From Verrucomicrobiales bacterium (GTDB lineage Bacteria; Verrucomicrobiota; Verrucomicrobiia; Verrucomicrobiales; DEV007): a stretch of DNA of 23,207 nt. The stretch is taken from positions 1-23,207 of the forward strand of contig JACETS010000019.1 in NCBI GenBank assembly GCA_013911195.1. Reading direction: 5' to 3'. The translations under genes were made by a program, and so were the position numbers. Below are positions 1-8,538 of the stretch, piece by piece. Below the pieces are notes generated by a model. It searched no databases, was not told where the DNA came from, and was given only the letters and a program-made list of their open reading frames with translations. Position 1 is the first letter of the stretch. The number at the start of each line of letters is the position of its first letter.

Positions 1-1451
1 TCATGCTACTCATGTCTGTTTTTGGAACGACAATGACGGCTTTTGCTCTTGTTGGATCCACTGGAAAAGCATTCGAAAGGGGAGTTGGAACATATGGATT
101 GATGGCTTCGTCTTCTGGGTTGATTCATGCTGCTTGTTTTTTCCTAATAGGAATAAAATTATGGTCGTTTGGTAAGAAATACGGTTATGTGACACAGATT
201 CAATTTTTTAGGGATCGTTTTGAATCAAGAGCTATTGGTTTTTTACTTTTCCCCATTCTTGTTTGTTTAGTTATCCCATATCTTTTAATTGGTGTTATAG
301 GAGCCTCAAAAACTATTGAGGGTCTGTCCTCTGCAAAAATGACCCCCAAAGGTGAAAAGCCTGGTATGTTTCCTGAGTTGTTCGCTTCTTACAATGATGC
401 TGTTCCTCCTGCTTTGACTGGGGCAATTATTTGTATTGTTGTTTTGTGTTATATTTTTGCTGGTGGATCTAGGGCTGCAGCTTGGGCAAATACATTTCAA
501 ACTATAGTGTTTATGGTAATGGGCATACTCGCCTTTTACCTTATAAGTGACAAATTAGGTGGCCTTTCTAAAGCAATAGGGCAAGCGAATGAAGCTCACT
601 TAGTTAGAACACCATCCGTGGCAAGTGATGGTGGTCATGTAGGTGTCCCGCCTATGATGTTTCTATCTTATATGTTTATCCCACTCAGTGTGGGGATGTT
701 TCCTCATTTATTTCAACATTGGTTAACTGCTAGAAGTGCTAAGAGTTTTAGGCTGACGGTTGTCGCTCATCCATTGTGTATAATGATCGTTTGGGTGCCG
801 TGTGTACTGATTGGATTATGGGCAACTGGGCAACTTCCTGAATCGACACCTGGAGGGGCTGTGTTAGCTAAAATGGTCGGCATTCTAATTAAAGATCCTG
901 TCGTTAGTGGACTTGTTACAGCTGGAATTCTTGCGGCAATAATGTCGTCTCTTGATTCTCAATTTCTCTGTCTTGGAACGATGTTTACTAACGACATTGT
1001 TATTGATAGCTATGGTAAAGAAAAATTTTCTGATAAACAGATCGTAAAAATAGCCAGAGTATTCGTAGTCAGTATCGTTGTATTAACCTATATACTTTCT
1101 ATAGTACTATATAAGAAAAGCGTTTTCGATCTTGCTGTATGGAGCTTTTCAGGATTTGCAAGCTTGACGCCCTTGGTCTTTGCCGCACTCTACTGGAAGA
1201 GATGCTCCAAACTTGGAGCGATGGCATCAATTATTGCTGCTGTTGGGGTGTGGCTATACTTTTTCGCAAAATCTGGTTGGGGCGGTGAATACACCGTGGA
1301 GGCGGAATGGATTGTAAATTCAATCGGTGAAGGGGTAATGCCTGTTGCATTAAGCTTTGGGGCTGGACTTATTGCCATGATTATCGTTTCACTGGTAACT
1401 CCAAAACCTTCCAAGGAAACAATTGATAAATTTTTCCCTGATTTCGGATAA
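1..1451 (+). CDS. Sodium:solute symporter (SSS family), 5' end outside window
   Basis: This is an inner-membrane Na+-coupled transporter that probably imports a small organic solute. From the first in-window ATG at base 3 the reading frame gives 482 residues, made of repeated hydrophobic helices separated by short polar loops. Residues 315-320 (SSLDSQ) followed by a TNDI stretch match the conserved helix of SSS transporters that contributes Na+-coordinating serines. The protein already begins in what is normally the second membrane helix (the STGKAFERGVGTYG region). I therefore infer that the true start and first helix lie upstream of the window. The gene ends 67 bases before an adenylate-forming enzyme on the same strand. 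The two may be co-transcribed, with the symporter bringing in the substrate of the downstream enzymes. Family assignment is strong; the substrate cannot be read from the sequence. Confidence 0.88.
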   Translation, partial: MLLMSVFGTTMTAFALVGSTGKAFERGVGTYGLMASSSGLIHAACFFLIGIKLWSFGKKYGYVTQIQFFRDRFESRAIGFLLFPILVCLVIPYLLIGVIGASKTIEGLSSAKMTPKGEKPGMFPELFASYNDAVPPALTGAIICIVVLCYIFAGGSRAAAWANTFQTIVFMVMGILAFYLISDKLGGLSKAIGQANEAHLVRTPSVASDGGHVGVPPMMFLSYMFIPLSVGMFPHLFQHWLTARSAKSFRLTVVAHPLCIMIVWVPCVLIGLWATGQLPESTPGGAVLAKMVGILIKDPVVSGLVTAGILAAIMSSLDSQFLCLGTMFTNDIVIDSYGKEKFSDKQIVKIARVFVVSIVVLTYILSIVLYKKSVFDLAVWSFSGFASLTPLVFAALYWKRCSKLGAMASIIAAVGVWLYFFAKSGWGGEYTVEAEWIVNSIGEGVMPVALSFGAGLIAMIIVSLVTPKPSKETIDKFFPDFG

Positions 1452-1518
1452 TTTTTTATCACCTAGAGTTCATTAAATCCAAAGATCCCAAAGTTTACAT
1501 TTATCGTTATTAAATATT

Positions 1519-2574
1519 ATGACTCCCGAAGAAGCTAAGGAAAACCTTGATAAACAATTGCAAGATATACTCAATTGGCATTTTTCTGATGACACTGGTT
1601 CGCCATTTTGGTTAGATTGGAAAACAACATCCGGATGGGATCCTAGAGAGGAAATTAAGTCGTTTGATGATATCCACAAATTTGATCATTTCCAAGATGA
1701 GTGGCTAAGAGATGAAAAGAACGAAAGGTTCGTTCCAAAGGGTATGAATGGTCGCCCATTTAACATATTCGAAACTGGAGGTACAACTGGGCTACCCAAA
1801 CAACGTGTAGGTTGGGATGACTACAAACATGATTATGAGATGTTTTCTGACACGCTTTCTGATGAGCACTTTCCACGAGGAGCTAATTGGATTATGGTCG
1901 GGCCAACTGGCCCGAGAAGGCTCAGATTAGCTGTTGAGCATTTAGCTCAATATAGGGGAGGGAGCTGTTATCACGTGGACCTTGATCCCAGGTGGGTTAA
2001 AAAATTGATTGTAAGAAAACAGATTGATGAAGTCGAACGTTATCAAAAGCATGTCATTGATCAGGCTGTTGAAATAATTAAACACAGGGACATCGGCTGT
2101 ATGTTCACTACGCCGAAATTATTAGAATCCATTGGTGAAAGAATCTCCATACCCGGATCAGGAATAAAAGGTGTTTTCTGTGGTGGTACAACAATGACGC
2201 CTCAATCAGTCCGGTTCTGGGTTGAAGAAGTATTGGAAGGTAAAACTCATCTTGTTCCAACCTATGGTAATACTCTCATGGGTCTTGCCGTTAGTAGACC
2301 ATTGGATGATACCTATAGTGTTACCTATTATGCACCACAGCCAAGGGCTGTGTTAAGGGTTGTTGACCCCAAGGATACGGCTAAGACAATGCCTTACGGT
2401 GAATTCGGTAGAGTTGAATTAACAACGCTGACAAAAGAATTTTTCATGCCTAGATTTTTGGAAAGAGACGAAGCAATAAGAAGAGAGCCAATTGATAATT
2501 ATCCTTGGGACGGTGTAGGTGATGTTAGGCCCTTTGGTGCTATGGAAAAGAAAGTAGTCGAAGGAGTATATTAA
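1519..2574 (+). CDS. Short adenylate-forming enzyme (GriD/LuxE-like acyl or aryl acid ligase)
   Basis: This 351-residue cytosolic protein probably activates a carboxylic acid with ATP to an acyl-adenylate. The phosphate-binding loop ETGGTTGLPK lies at residues 85-94, the aromatic-gate motif PTYGNT at 247-252, and an A8-like DGVGD at 331-335. These are in the expected order for the AMP-binding superfamily. At 351 residues it is much shorter than typical acyl-CoA synthetases (about 500 or more) and seems to lack most of the C-terminal lid domain. The short length is typical of LuxE-type acyl-protein synthetases and the GriD component of the aryl carboxylate reductase GriC/GriD. A reductase gene starts after a single intergenic base, which supports a two-component carboxylate reductase. 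No clear Shine-Dalgarno sequence precedes the ATG. The family is fairly certain; the exact acid and acceptor (CoA, or a reductase cysteine) are unknown. Confidence 0.75.
   Translation: MTPEEAKENLDKQLQDILNWHFSDDTGSPFWLDWKTTSGWDPREEIKSFDDIHKFDHFQDEWLRDEKNERFVPKGMNGRPFNIFETGGTTGLPKQRVGWDDYKHDYEMFSDTLSDEHFPRGANWIMVGPTGPRRLRLAVEHLAQYRGGSCYHVDLDPRWVKKLIVRKQIDEVERYQKHVIDQAVEIIKHRDIGCMFTTPKLLESIGERISIPGSGIKGVFCGGTTMTPQSVRFWVEEVLEGKTHLVPTYGNTLMGLAVSRPLDDTYSVTYYAPQPRAVLRVVDPKDTAKTMPYGEFGRVELTTLTKEFFMPRFLERDEAIRREPIDNYPWDGVGDVRPFGAMEKKVVEGVY
2561..2566 (+). promoter_or_regulatory. Strong Shine-Dalgarno AAGGAG for the acyl-CoA reductase-like gene
   Basis: AAGGAG sits 9 bases upstream of the ATG at 2576, inside the last codons of the ligase gene. 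It supports the chosen start of the reductase and suggests independent translation initiation within the operon. It is the clearest canonical ribosome binding site in the window; most other starts here have none. Confidence 0.6.
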
Positions 2575-2575
2575 T

Positions 2576-4006
2576 ATGTTACCAACTGTTCCATTACTAA
2601 GAGCTGGAGGCGTATACAACAGTCTTGATGTTCAAAACATTACTCCTGCACAAGGAGGGGATGTTGTTGCACAAATAACAATGTCTAATTCTGGTCTCAT
2701 CAAGCGAGATCTATTGGACTTAACGGATTCTAGAAAATCTTTATTAAACTTCACCACCCAAGAATTGTTAGACATCACTCTAGAGGCTGGAGATATATTT
2801 CTGAATGATGATTTGCCAGTGGGAGATGGCTCTTCACTTCAAAGTCCTGATGATTACCTTCATTCCTTAGCTGCAACAAGTGGTCTTCCTCATTCGCTCA
2901 TCAGGATGAATATGAAACGACTTCACGGTGTTTTTAGTGAAGTTCCTACGATATTTAAAGGTTTATCAAGAGGCTTGTCGCCTGAGGTTTTAGACAAAGG
3001 ATTTACTGACCAGCATGGAGTAAGGGTGGCTTTTGTGCCCACAACCAATGCGCTAGGGGTTATTCTACCATCAAATAGCCCAGCTGTTAATGCTTTGTGG
3101 ATACCTTCGATAGCGATGAAAACTCCAGTCATATTGAAGCCAGGAAGAGAAGAGCCGTGGACTCCGTGGAGAATTATACAAGCCTTTATCAAAGCTGGTG
3201 CACCTGCAGAAGCCTTTAGTTTTTACCCTGCTCATCATGATGGCTCATCAGCAATAATCAGGAACTGTAATCGTGTTATGCTTTTTGGTGGTGACGATAC
3301 TGTCCGACAATATGAAAATGATCCCACTATTGAAGTGCATGGTGCAGGTAGATCAAAAATTATATTCGGGAATGATGAAATTGAAAACTGGAGAGATCAT
3401 ATTGATTTGATGGTTCGGTCCATATCAGCCAATTCAGGTCGTTCATGTATCAATGCGAGCTGCATTGTCGTTCCTAAATATGCTGATGAGATAGCCGAGG
3501 AGATTGCGAAAAATCTATTGAGTATGGATGCAAAGGCACAAGATGATCCCGAAGCTACCCTTTCCGGTTTTGCTAATCCTAAGATGGCTGAATGGATAAA
3601 TGGATCTATAGAAGATGGCATTGAAGAGGGAGGAGCAACTGATGTAAGCATGAATTTAAGAAATGGTTCACCTCGTTATGTTCAACGGGACGGCATGCAC
3701 TACATGATTCCTACTATTACAAGATGTGATTCAATTAACCATTCAATAGGTAACACTGAATTTTTATTTCCTTATGCCAGTGTTATAGAAATGCCTCAGG
3801 AGCAAATGCTAGATTCAATCGGAAAATCATTAGCAGTTGCCGCTATAAGCAAAGATCAGGATTGGCTAGATAAATTGATTGCTGCAGATCACATTGAAAG
3901 ACTCAACGTTGGCGCAATGCCTACGAATCACATTGAATGGGATCAACCGCACGAAGGTAATTTATTTGAATTTCTTTATAGAAGAAGATCTATTCAGGTT
4001 GCGTAA
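2576..4006 (+). CDS. Aldehyde dehydrogenase-superfamily acyl-CoA/acyl-enzyme reductase (GriC/LuxC-like)
   Basis: This 476-residue protein is predicted to reduce an activated acyl group to an aldehyde with NAD(P)H. The probable nucleophile is Cys291 in SGRSCINAS (residues 287-295). The usual ELGGK motif with the general-base Glu is replaced by EVHGAGRSK at 253-261. This resembles the GAG-type glycine loop of CoA-acylating aldehyde dehydrogenases and LuxC proteins rather than hydrolytic ones. The segment ILPSNSPAVNALWIPSIAMK looks like the first part of the cofactor-binding domain. The start is fixed by an AAGGAG 9 bases upstream. The gene begins one base after the ligase stop, and its stop overlaps the next start. 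Context suggests it receives the acyl group from the upstream ligase and hands the aldehyde to the downstream alcohol dehydrogenase. Operation in the reverse, oxidative direction cannot be excluded. Confidence 0.72.
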   Translation: MLPTVPLLRAGGVYNSLDVQNITPAQGGDVVAQITMSNSGLIKRDLLDLTDSRKSLLNFTTQELLDITLEAGDIFLNDDLPVGDGSSLQSPDDYLHSLAATSGLPHSLIRMNMKRLHGVFSEVPTIFKGLSRGLSPEVLDKGFTDQHGVRVAFVPTTNALGVILPSNSPAVNALWIPSIAMKTPVILKPGREEPWTPWRIIQAFIKAGAPAEAFSFYPAHHDGSSAIIRNCNRVMLFGGDDTVRQYENDPTIEVHGAGRSKIIFGNDEIENWRDHIDLMVRSISANSGRSCINASCIVVPKYADEIAEEIAKNLLSMDAKAQDDPEATLSGFANPKMAEWINGSIEDGIEEGGATDVSMNLRNGSPRYVQRDGMHYMIPTITRCDSINHSIGNTEFLFPYASVIEMPQEQMLDSIGKSLAVAAISKDQDWLDKLIAADHIERLNVGAMPTNHIEWDQPHEGNLFEFLYRRRSIQVA

Positions 4007-5172
4007 TGAATGAAGCAACTCCGGAAAAAATTTGTGGAAATCTAGGTTTTCACAGAGACTACATTGATTTTACACACTTGAGTAACACGATCATTCATTT
4101 CGGGATTAATGAATCGCATAAAATTGGGGAACACATTAAAGGTTTTAATGCATCAAAAGTTCTCATTGTCACAGATAACGGAATTATTGATGCTGGTCAT
4201 TTAGATCCAGTTGTGAATTCATTGAAGAATTCTGAAATTAATTATGAGATCTATACAAATGTAAGAGAAAACCCCTCGACTGATGACGTTGACGAATGTG
4301 TTGATTTTGCCAAAAACAAATCTATTGATTTGATAATTGGTCTTGGAGGTGGATCAAGTTTGGATACAGCTAAAGGCGTAAACTTTATTCTCACAAATGG
4401 AGGAACGATGCATGATTACCGAGGCGTTGGCAAAGCAACTCGTGAAATGCTTCCGTTTATTGCCATTCCAACCACTGCTGGTACAGGAAGTGAGTGCCAA
4501 AGTTTTGCAATTATATCAGATTCAACGACACATGAAAAAATGGCGTGTGGTGATTTGAAAGCTGCGGCAAGAATTGCAATATTAGATCCTTCATTAACAA
4601 CTTCACAACCCAGCCACATTAGTGCGCATACAGGAATAGATGCAATCTCACATTCTCTGGAGACACTAGTTACAAAAAAACGTACCGAAGATAGTATACA
4701 ATATTCTAAATTAGCTTTTGCCTTACTTAACAGATCATTTGAAAAAATAATTAATGATCCAACTGATTTATATGCACGTTCAGATATGTTGCTAGGAGCT
4801 GCTTACGCTGGAACTGCAATTGAATGCAGTATGCTTGGATCTGCTCATGCTTCTGCTAATCCTCTGACAGCTAACTTCTCTGTCCCACATGGTGCAGCGG
4901 TAGGATTGATGTTGCCGCATGTCATCAAATTCAATTCATCCATTCAAGAAATTTCTGAATTATACAATTCCTTGTCTGATGAATGCTTATCAGATAGAAT
5001 TACAAACTTACTCAAAATTTCGAATATTCCATCAAATTTAAGGGATTACGGAATCAAAAATGAAAACTTCAACGGGTTAGCAAATGAGGCAACCCATCAA
5101 TGGACCGGTAATTTTAATCCCAAGCTGACCGATCTCGATGATTTCATCAGACTTTATGAAAGCGCCTTATGA
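4006..5172 (+). CDS. Iron-containing alcohol dehydrogenase (group III)
   Basis: This 388-residue cytosolic oxidoreductase interconverts an alcohol and an aldehyde with NAD(P)(H) and a divalent metal. The dinucleotide-binding GGGSSLDTAK is at residues 114-123 and the family signature PTTAGTGSE at 155-163. The likely metal ligands are Asp212 and His216 (DAISH), His281 (GSAH) and His295 (VPHG). Their spacing, 4 residues within the first pair and 14 between the last two histidines, matches the known iron-site pattern of FucO-type enzymes, so the enzyme looks intact. Its ATG overlaps the stop of the reductase gene (TAATG), indicating translational coupling. It is the natural last step of an acid-to-aldehyde-to-alcohol route, or the first step of the reverse. 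Family is certain; the substrate is unknown. Confidence 0.92.
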   Translation: MNEATPEKICGNLGFHRDYIDFTHLSNTIIHFGINESHKIGEHIKGFNASKVLIVTDNGIIDAGHLDPVVNSLKNSEINYEIYTNVRENPSTDDVDECVDFAKNKSIDLIIGLGGGSSLDTAKGVNFILTNGGTMHDYRGVGKATREMLPFIAIPTTAGTGSECQSFAIISDSTTHEKMACGDLKAAARIAILDPSLTTSQPSHISAHTGIDAISHSLETLVTKKRTEDSIQYSKLAFALLNRSFEKIINDPTDLYARSDMLLGAAYAGTAIECSMLGSAHASANPLTANFSVPHGAAVGLMLPHVIKFNSSIQEISELYNSLSDECLSDRITNLLKISNIPSNLRDYGIKNENFNGLANEATHQWTGNFNPKLTDLDDFIRLYESAL

Positions 5173-5179
5173 TAAATTT

Positions 5180-5204
5180 AAAGTTATTTCTAACTTGTAA
5201 CTTT
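5180..5204 (+). terminator. Possible weak hairpin after the alcohol dehydrogenase gene
   Basis: AAAGTTA at 5180-5186 can pair with TAACTTT at 5198-5204 (11-base loop). A competing AAGTTA/TAACTT stem at 5181-5196 has a 4-base loop. The hairpin lies 7 bases after the stop codon. The stem is AT-rich and the trailing T-run is interrupted, so termination is only plausible. Confidence 0.25.
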
Positions 5205-5258
5205 TAAGCTTCTCTATTAATTTTCATCCCCGTTCAGCTTGTGGAAACAATTTGATAT

Positions 5259-5331
<73 letters not shown>

Positions 5332-5353
5332 CTTCTATTTATAAGGTCCATTC

Positions 5354-5755
5354 ATGGTGCAAAGTTCTAAATTTATTATAGCTGTTATTTTGGGCTTGCT
5401 AATGGTCTACATTGGAATTCACCATTTCAGAAACCCACAGATCTATGATGATATTGTCCCTTCTTATTTAGGTTTACCAAGATTTTGGACATTTTTAAGT
5501 GGAGTTGTTGAAATAATCTCTGGGATTGGTTTGATGCTGAAATTTTCAAGACAATTAACTGCACGGTTCTTGATTGCTTTTTATGGAGTTGTTTACTTAG
5601 CCAATTTAAATATGTGGATGAATGATATACCTTTCAGTGGGAGTCACCTCTCACAAATAGGTCATTCGATTCGTTTATTGATACAAATTATTCTGATTAT
5701 CATTTGTGTTTGGATATCTGATTTTAAATGTTGCTCGTTATATAAGAAGAAATAA
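5354..5755 (+). CDS. DoxX-like small integral membrane protein
   Basis: This 133-residue, very hydrophobic protein has about four predicted membrane helices. The segment GIHHFRNPQIYDDIVPSYLG, then a short polar turn and a second helix with SGVVEIISGIGLML, matches the pattern of DoxX/DoxX-like proteins: H-F at the end of helix 1, an IVP-x-x-L-G loop, and G-x-x-E-I in helix 2. These proteins are inner-membrane components of uncertain function, in some cases linked to quinol or thiol redox reactions. An AAGG about 8 bases before the ATG may serve as ribosome binding site. The gene lies 22 bases after tRNA-Phe and just upstream of a secreted cytochrome-type module. A functional link to that module is possible but unproven. 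Confidence 0.75.
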   Translation: MVQSSKFIIAVILGLLMVYIGIHHFRNPQIYDDIVPSYLGLPRFWTFLSGVVEIISGIGLMLKFSRQLTARFLIAFYGVVYLANLNMWMNDIPFSGSHLSQIGHSIRLLIQIILIIICVWISDFKCCSLYKKK

Positions 5756-5778
5756 ATTAATCTTATAGATTCGTTGTC

Positions 5779-8538
5779 ATGCACTGCAGAACAAATAATA
5801 AAATATATAAACTCTTTTTTTTGTTATTTGTAATAATCAATCAGAATGCCATCTCAACTGATGAAGTTTTTTTCAATGATAAAGTACTTCCGATACTTGA
5901 AAACAATTGCTTCAAATGTCATGGGGCTGATAAAAAGAAGTCAGGATTAAGAATCGATTTACGTCAACACCTCATTAAAGGAGGTGATTCTGGAATATCA
6001 ACCATAATTCCTGGAGACTGGAATAAAAGCTATCTAATGGAGGTCGTTACTCACAAGGACGAAGATATTGCAATGCCTCCTAAAAGTGAAAAATTATCTG
6101 ATAAGAATATCGAAACATTAAAGCAATGGGTCAATACGGGTGCTTTTTGGCCAGGACAAATGGATCAACTTGATGATAAAGAAATTAAGTTGTGGTCTTT
6201 TAAAGCAATCGAAAGAAAAGAAGTGCCCACAGGAAATATTAGTGATCCAAACTCAAACCCAATTGATTTCTTTTTAATGGTAAAACAAAAAGAAAATAAG
6301 TTAAAAATTAATGGCCCAGCCGATCAGAAAACTCTTATAAAAAGAGCCTCCATTATTTTAACAGGGCTTATGCCGTCAGCTGAAGAAGTCAGTGATTTTA
6401 TTAAAGAATCATCCAAAAACCCAAATCTCGCCTATTCAAATTTATTAAATCGATTATTGGAGTCACCTCATTTCGGTGAGCGCTGGGCTCAACACTGGTT
6501 AGATTCAATTAGATGGGCTGAATCTAATGGTTCTGAGTCTAATCTTTACCGTAAAAACTCGTGGATCTATAGGGACTATGTGATTGATTCGCTAAATAAT
6601 GATGTTCCATATAATATTTTCATTCGGGATCAAATTGCCGGAGACCAGTATGGAGCTGGCGAGGCAACTGGGTTTTTAGTTTCTGGGCCACATGTTCCAG
6701 CTGCAACAATTGGACAGGAACCCACTGCCATTCGTCAAGCAAGAGCAGATAGGGTTGATGAAATTATGCAAACAGTTGGTGCATCAATTATGGGTGTTAC
6801 CGTAAGCTGTGCAAGGTGTCATAATCACAAATTCGATCCAGTTTCAATAAAGGATTATTATGCAATGAGTGCTGTTTTTCAGGGAGTTGAATTTGGAGGA
6901 AGAGTACCTGAATTTAAATCTGATCAACCAAAAAAAATCAAATTAGAGGAAATCAATAATGATATAACTGAGCAAAGAATAAAATTAATGAATGGTGTTG
7001 GTTATTGGGAAGAGAATTGGGGTGGATATACCGAAATGCATTTTGAGGAAACTATTACAAATTCTATCAGAATAGACTTTGATTGGTCGTCCATATCCAT
7101 TGATGAGCTCGAAGTATTTGGGCCAGATAATAAAACGAACTTAGCGTTATCAAAAAATGGAGTAACTCTAAAGAGCGATGATAGAATGACTCAACCAAGA
7201 GGTGAACTTTTCAAAGTAAATGATGGTGAATATGGCACACAAACTTGGCGATCCAAATCACACAATAAATCAAAACCGTGGTTAGAGATCGATTTTAATA
7301 AGAACGTTAATGTTAATAGGATTCGATTCAGCAAAAACAGAGAATATTATTTTGAAACTGATTTCATTACACAGGTTACTAATGATAAATTTCCCACCTT
7401 CAAGGTATCTACTTTATTGAAGGATGGCTCATGGAAACAAATTGCCTCTTCGAACAAATATCGCGTTGTAATTAATAACAAGCCTAATCTTCTCAAAGCT
7501 TCTGAATCATTAAGAGGATTAATTAAGCTATTAACTGAAAATGGTCATAATCATAGTTTTATTGGAAGATTTATTGATCCATCTCCAACTTATGTTCTTC
7601 TAAGAGGTAGTCCGGAAAATCCAAGGAATTTAGTAGAACCATCAGGTTTTGAAATCATAAACGGGGATTTAAAGATCAACAGTGAATCGCCTGAATATGA
7701 AAGGCGAAAAGCTTTCGCAAAATGGTTAACTTCCTCTGATCACCCTCTTACTTCGAGAGTTATGGTGAACAGGATCTGGTATCATGTTTTTGGAACGGGA
7801 ATTGTTCCTACTACAAGTGACTTTGGCAATGCTGGAGCCAAGCCATCTCACCCCGAGTTGCTTGATTGGCTAGCGGCTGAGTTTATTTCTCCAGAAGATA
7901 CCAATATCAAGGCGTGGTCTATTAAGGAAATGATTAGGTTAATGATGACGACTGAAGCCTTTAAGAGGTCTAGCACTCCAAATAAAATGAATTCTGAAAT
8001 TGATGCAAATTCATCTTTTCTTTGGCGATATGTACCTAAAAGGGTAACTGCAGAGGTTATCAGAGATGGAATTTTGCTTTCATCTGGAAAACTAGACAGG
8101 AGAGTAGGTGGCCAAAGTTACCGCATCCATAATGTAAAAAAAACTTATGCGCAGTGGGAAGTTTTAGATAACTATAGTAAAGACACTTGGAGGAGAATGA
8201 TCTATCAGGAGCGAATGAGAAGAGTTGATGATAATATGTTTTCAGTTTTTGATTTTCCAGACTGTGGACAGATCCGCGCACAGAGGTCAATCTCAACCAC
8301 TCCTCTTCAGGCTCTAAATTTGATGAATAGTGAATTTGTTGTTCATCAATCTGAATTAATAGCGCAGCGAGCAATCAAAGAGGCTGGGGCAAGTGATGAT
8401 GAAATCATTAAGAGAATATTTCAATTAATACTTGGCCGTAATCCTGAGGCTGATGAGCTCTCTTATTGTGTTAATTTAAATCCAAAGATTGTTGCTAGAT
8501 CTCTGATTAATTCTAACGAATTTGCATTTCTTCCATGA
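5779..8538 (+). CDS. Secreted PSCyt1/DUF1549/DUF1553 protein with discoidin-like insert (module 1)
   Basis: This 919-residue exported protein has a hydrophobic N-terminus (about residues 10-26) that looks like a Sec signal peptide. A planctomycete-type cytochrome domain follows, with heme-binding CFKCH at 44-48 and Met99 of an MPP motif as a plausible distal ligand. The DUF1549 domain (about 160-372) contains a second CxxCH, CARCH, at 344-348. Residues about 405-580 hold an insert with discoidin-like features (LALSKNGV, TWRSKSHNKSKPWLEIDF), suggesting binding to a surface or polymer. The DUF1553 domain (about 630-890) starts near His655 in HPLTSRVMVNRIW. Its final bases overlap the ATG of a DUF1501 gene. 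Domain assignment is firm. The biochemical role of these families is not established; polymer-related redox chemistry outside the cytoplasm is inference. Confidence 0.9.
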   Translation: MHCRTNNKIYKLFFLLFVIINQNAISTDEVFFNDKVLPILENNCFKCHGADKKKSGLRIDLRQHLIKGGDSGISTIIPGDWNKSYLMEVVTHKDEDIAMPPKSEKLSDKNIETLKQWVNTGAFWPGQMDQLDDKEIKLWSFKAIERKEVPTGNISDPNSNPIDFFLMVKQKENKLKINGPADQKTLIKRASIILTGLMPSAEEVSDFIKESSKNPNLAYSNLLNRLLESPHFGERWAQHWLDSIRWAESNGSESNLYRKNSWIYRDYVIDSLNNDVPYNIFIRDQIAGDQYGAGEATGFLVSGPHVPAATIGQEPTAIRQARADRVDEIMQTVGASIMGVTVSCARCHNHKFDPVSIKDYYAMSAVFQGVEFGGRVPEFKSDQPKKIKLEEINNDITEQRIKLMNGVGYWEENWGGYTEMHFEETITNSIRIDFDWSSISIDELEVFGPDNKTNLALSKNGVTLKSDDRMTQPRGELFKVNDGEYGTQTWRSKSHNKSKPWLEIDFNKNVNVNRIRFSKNREYYFETDFITQVTNDKFPTFKVSTLLKDGSWKQIASSNKYRVVINNKPNLLKASESLRGLIKLLTENGHNHSFIGRFIDPSPTYVLLRGSPENPRNLVEPSGFEIINGDLKINSESPEYERRKAFAKWLTSSDHPLTSRVMVNRIWYHVFGTGIVPTTSDFGNAGAKPSHPELLDWLAAEFISPEDTNIKAWSIKEMIRLMMTTEAFKRSSTPNKMNSEIDANSSFLWRYVPKRVTAEVIRDGILLSSGKLDRRVGGQSYRIHNVKKTYAQWEVLDNYSKDTWRRMIYQERMRRVDDNMFSVFDFPDCGQIRAQRSISTTPLQALNLMNSEFVVHQSELIAQRAIKEAGASDDEIIKRIFQLILGRNPEADELSYCVNLNPKIVARSLINSNEFAFLP

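Noticed and set aside
1519..4006. Bioluminescence (lux) operon, suggested by LuxE- and LuxC-like proteins
   Set aside because: No luciferase (luxA/luxB) or transferase (luxD) gene is present, and the pair is closer in layout to split aryl or acyl carboxylate reductases followed by an alcohol dehydrogenase.
8060..8374. 104-codon open frame on the minus strand within the module 1 cytochrome-type gene
   Set aside because: It is antisense to the conserved DUF1553 domain, has no recognisable motifs, and the sense frame is clearly the real one.
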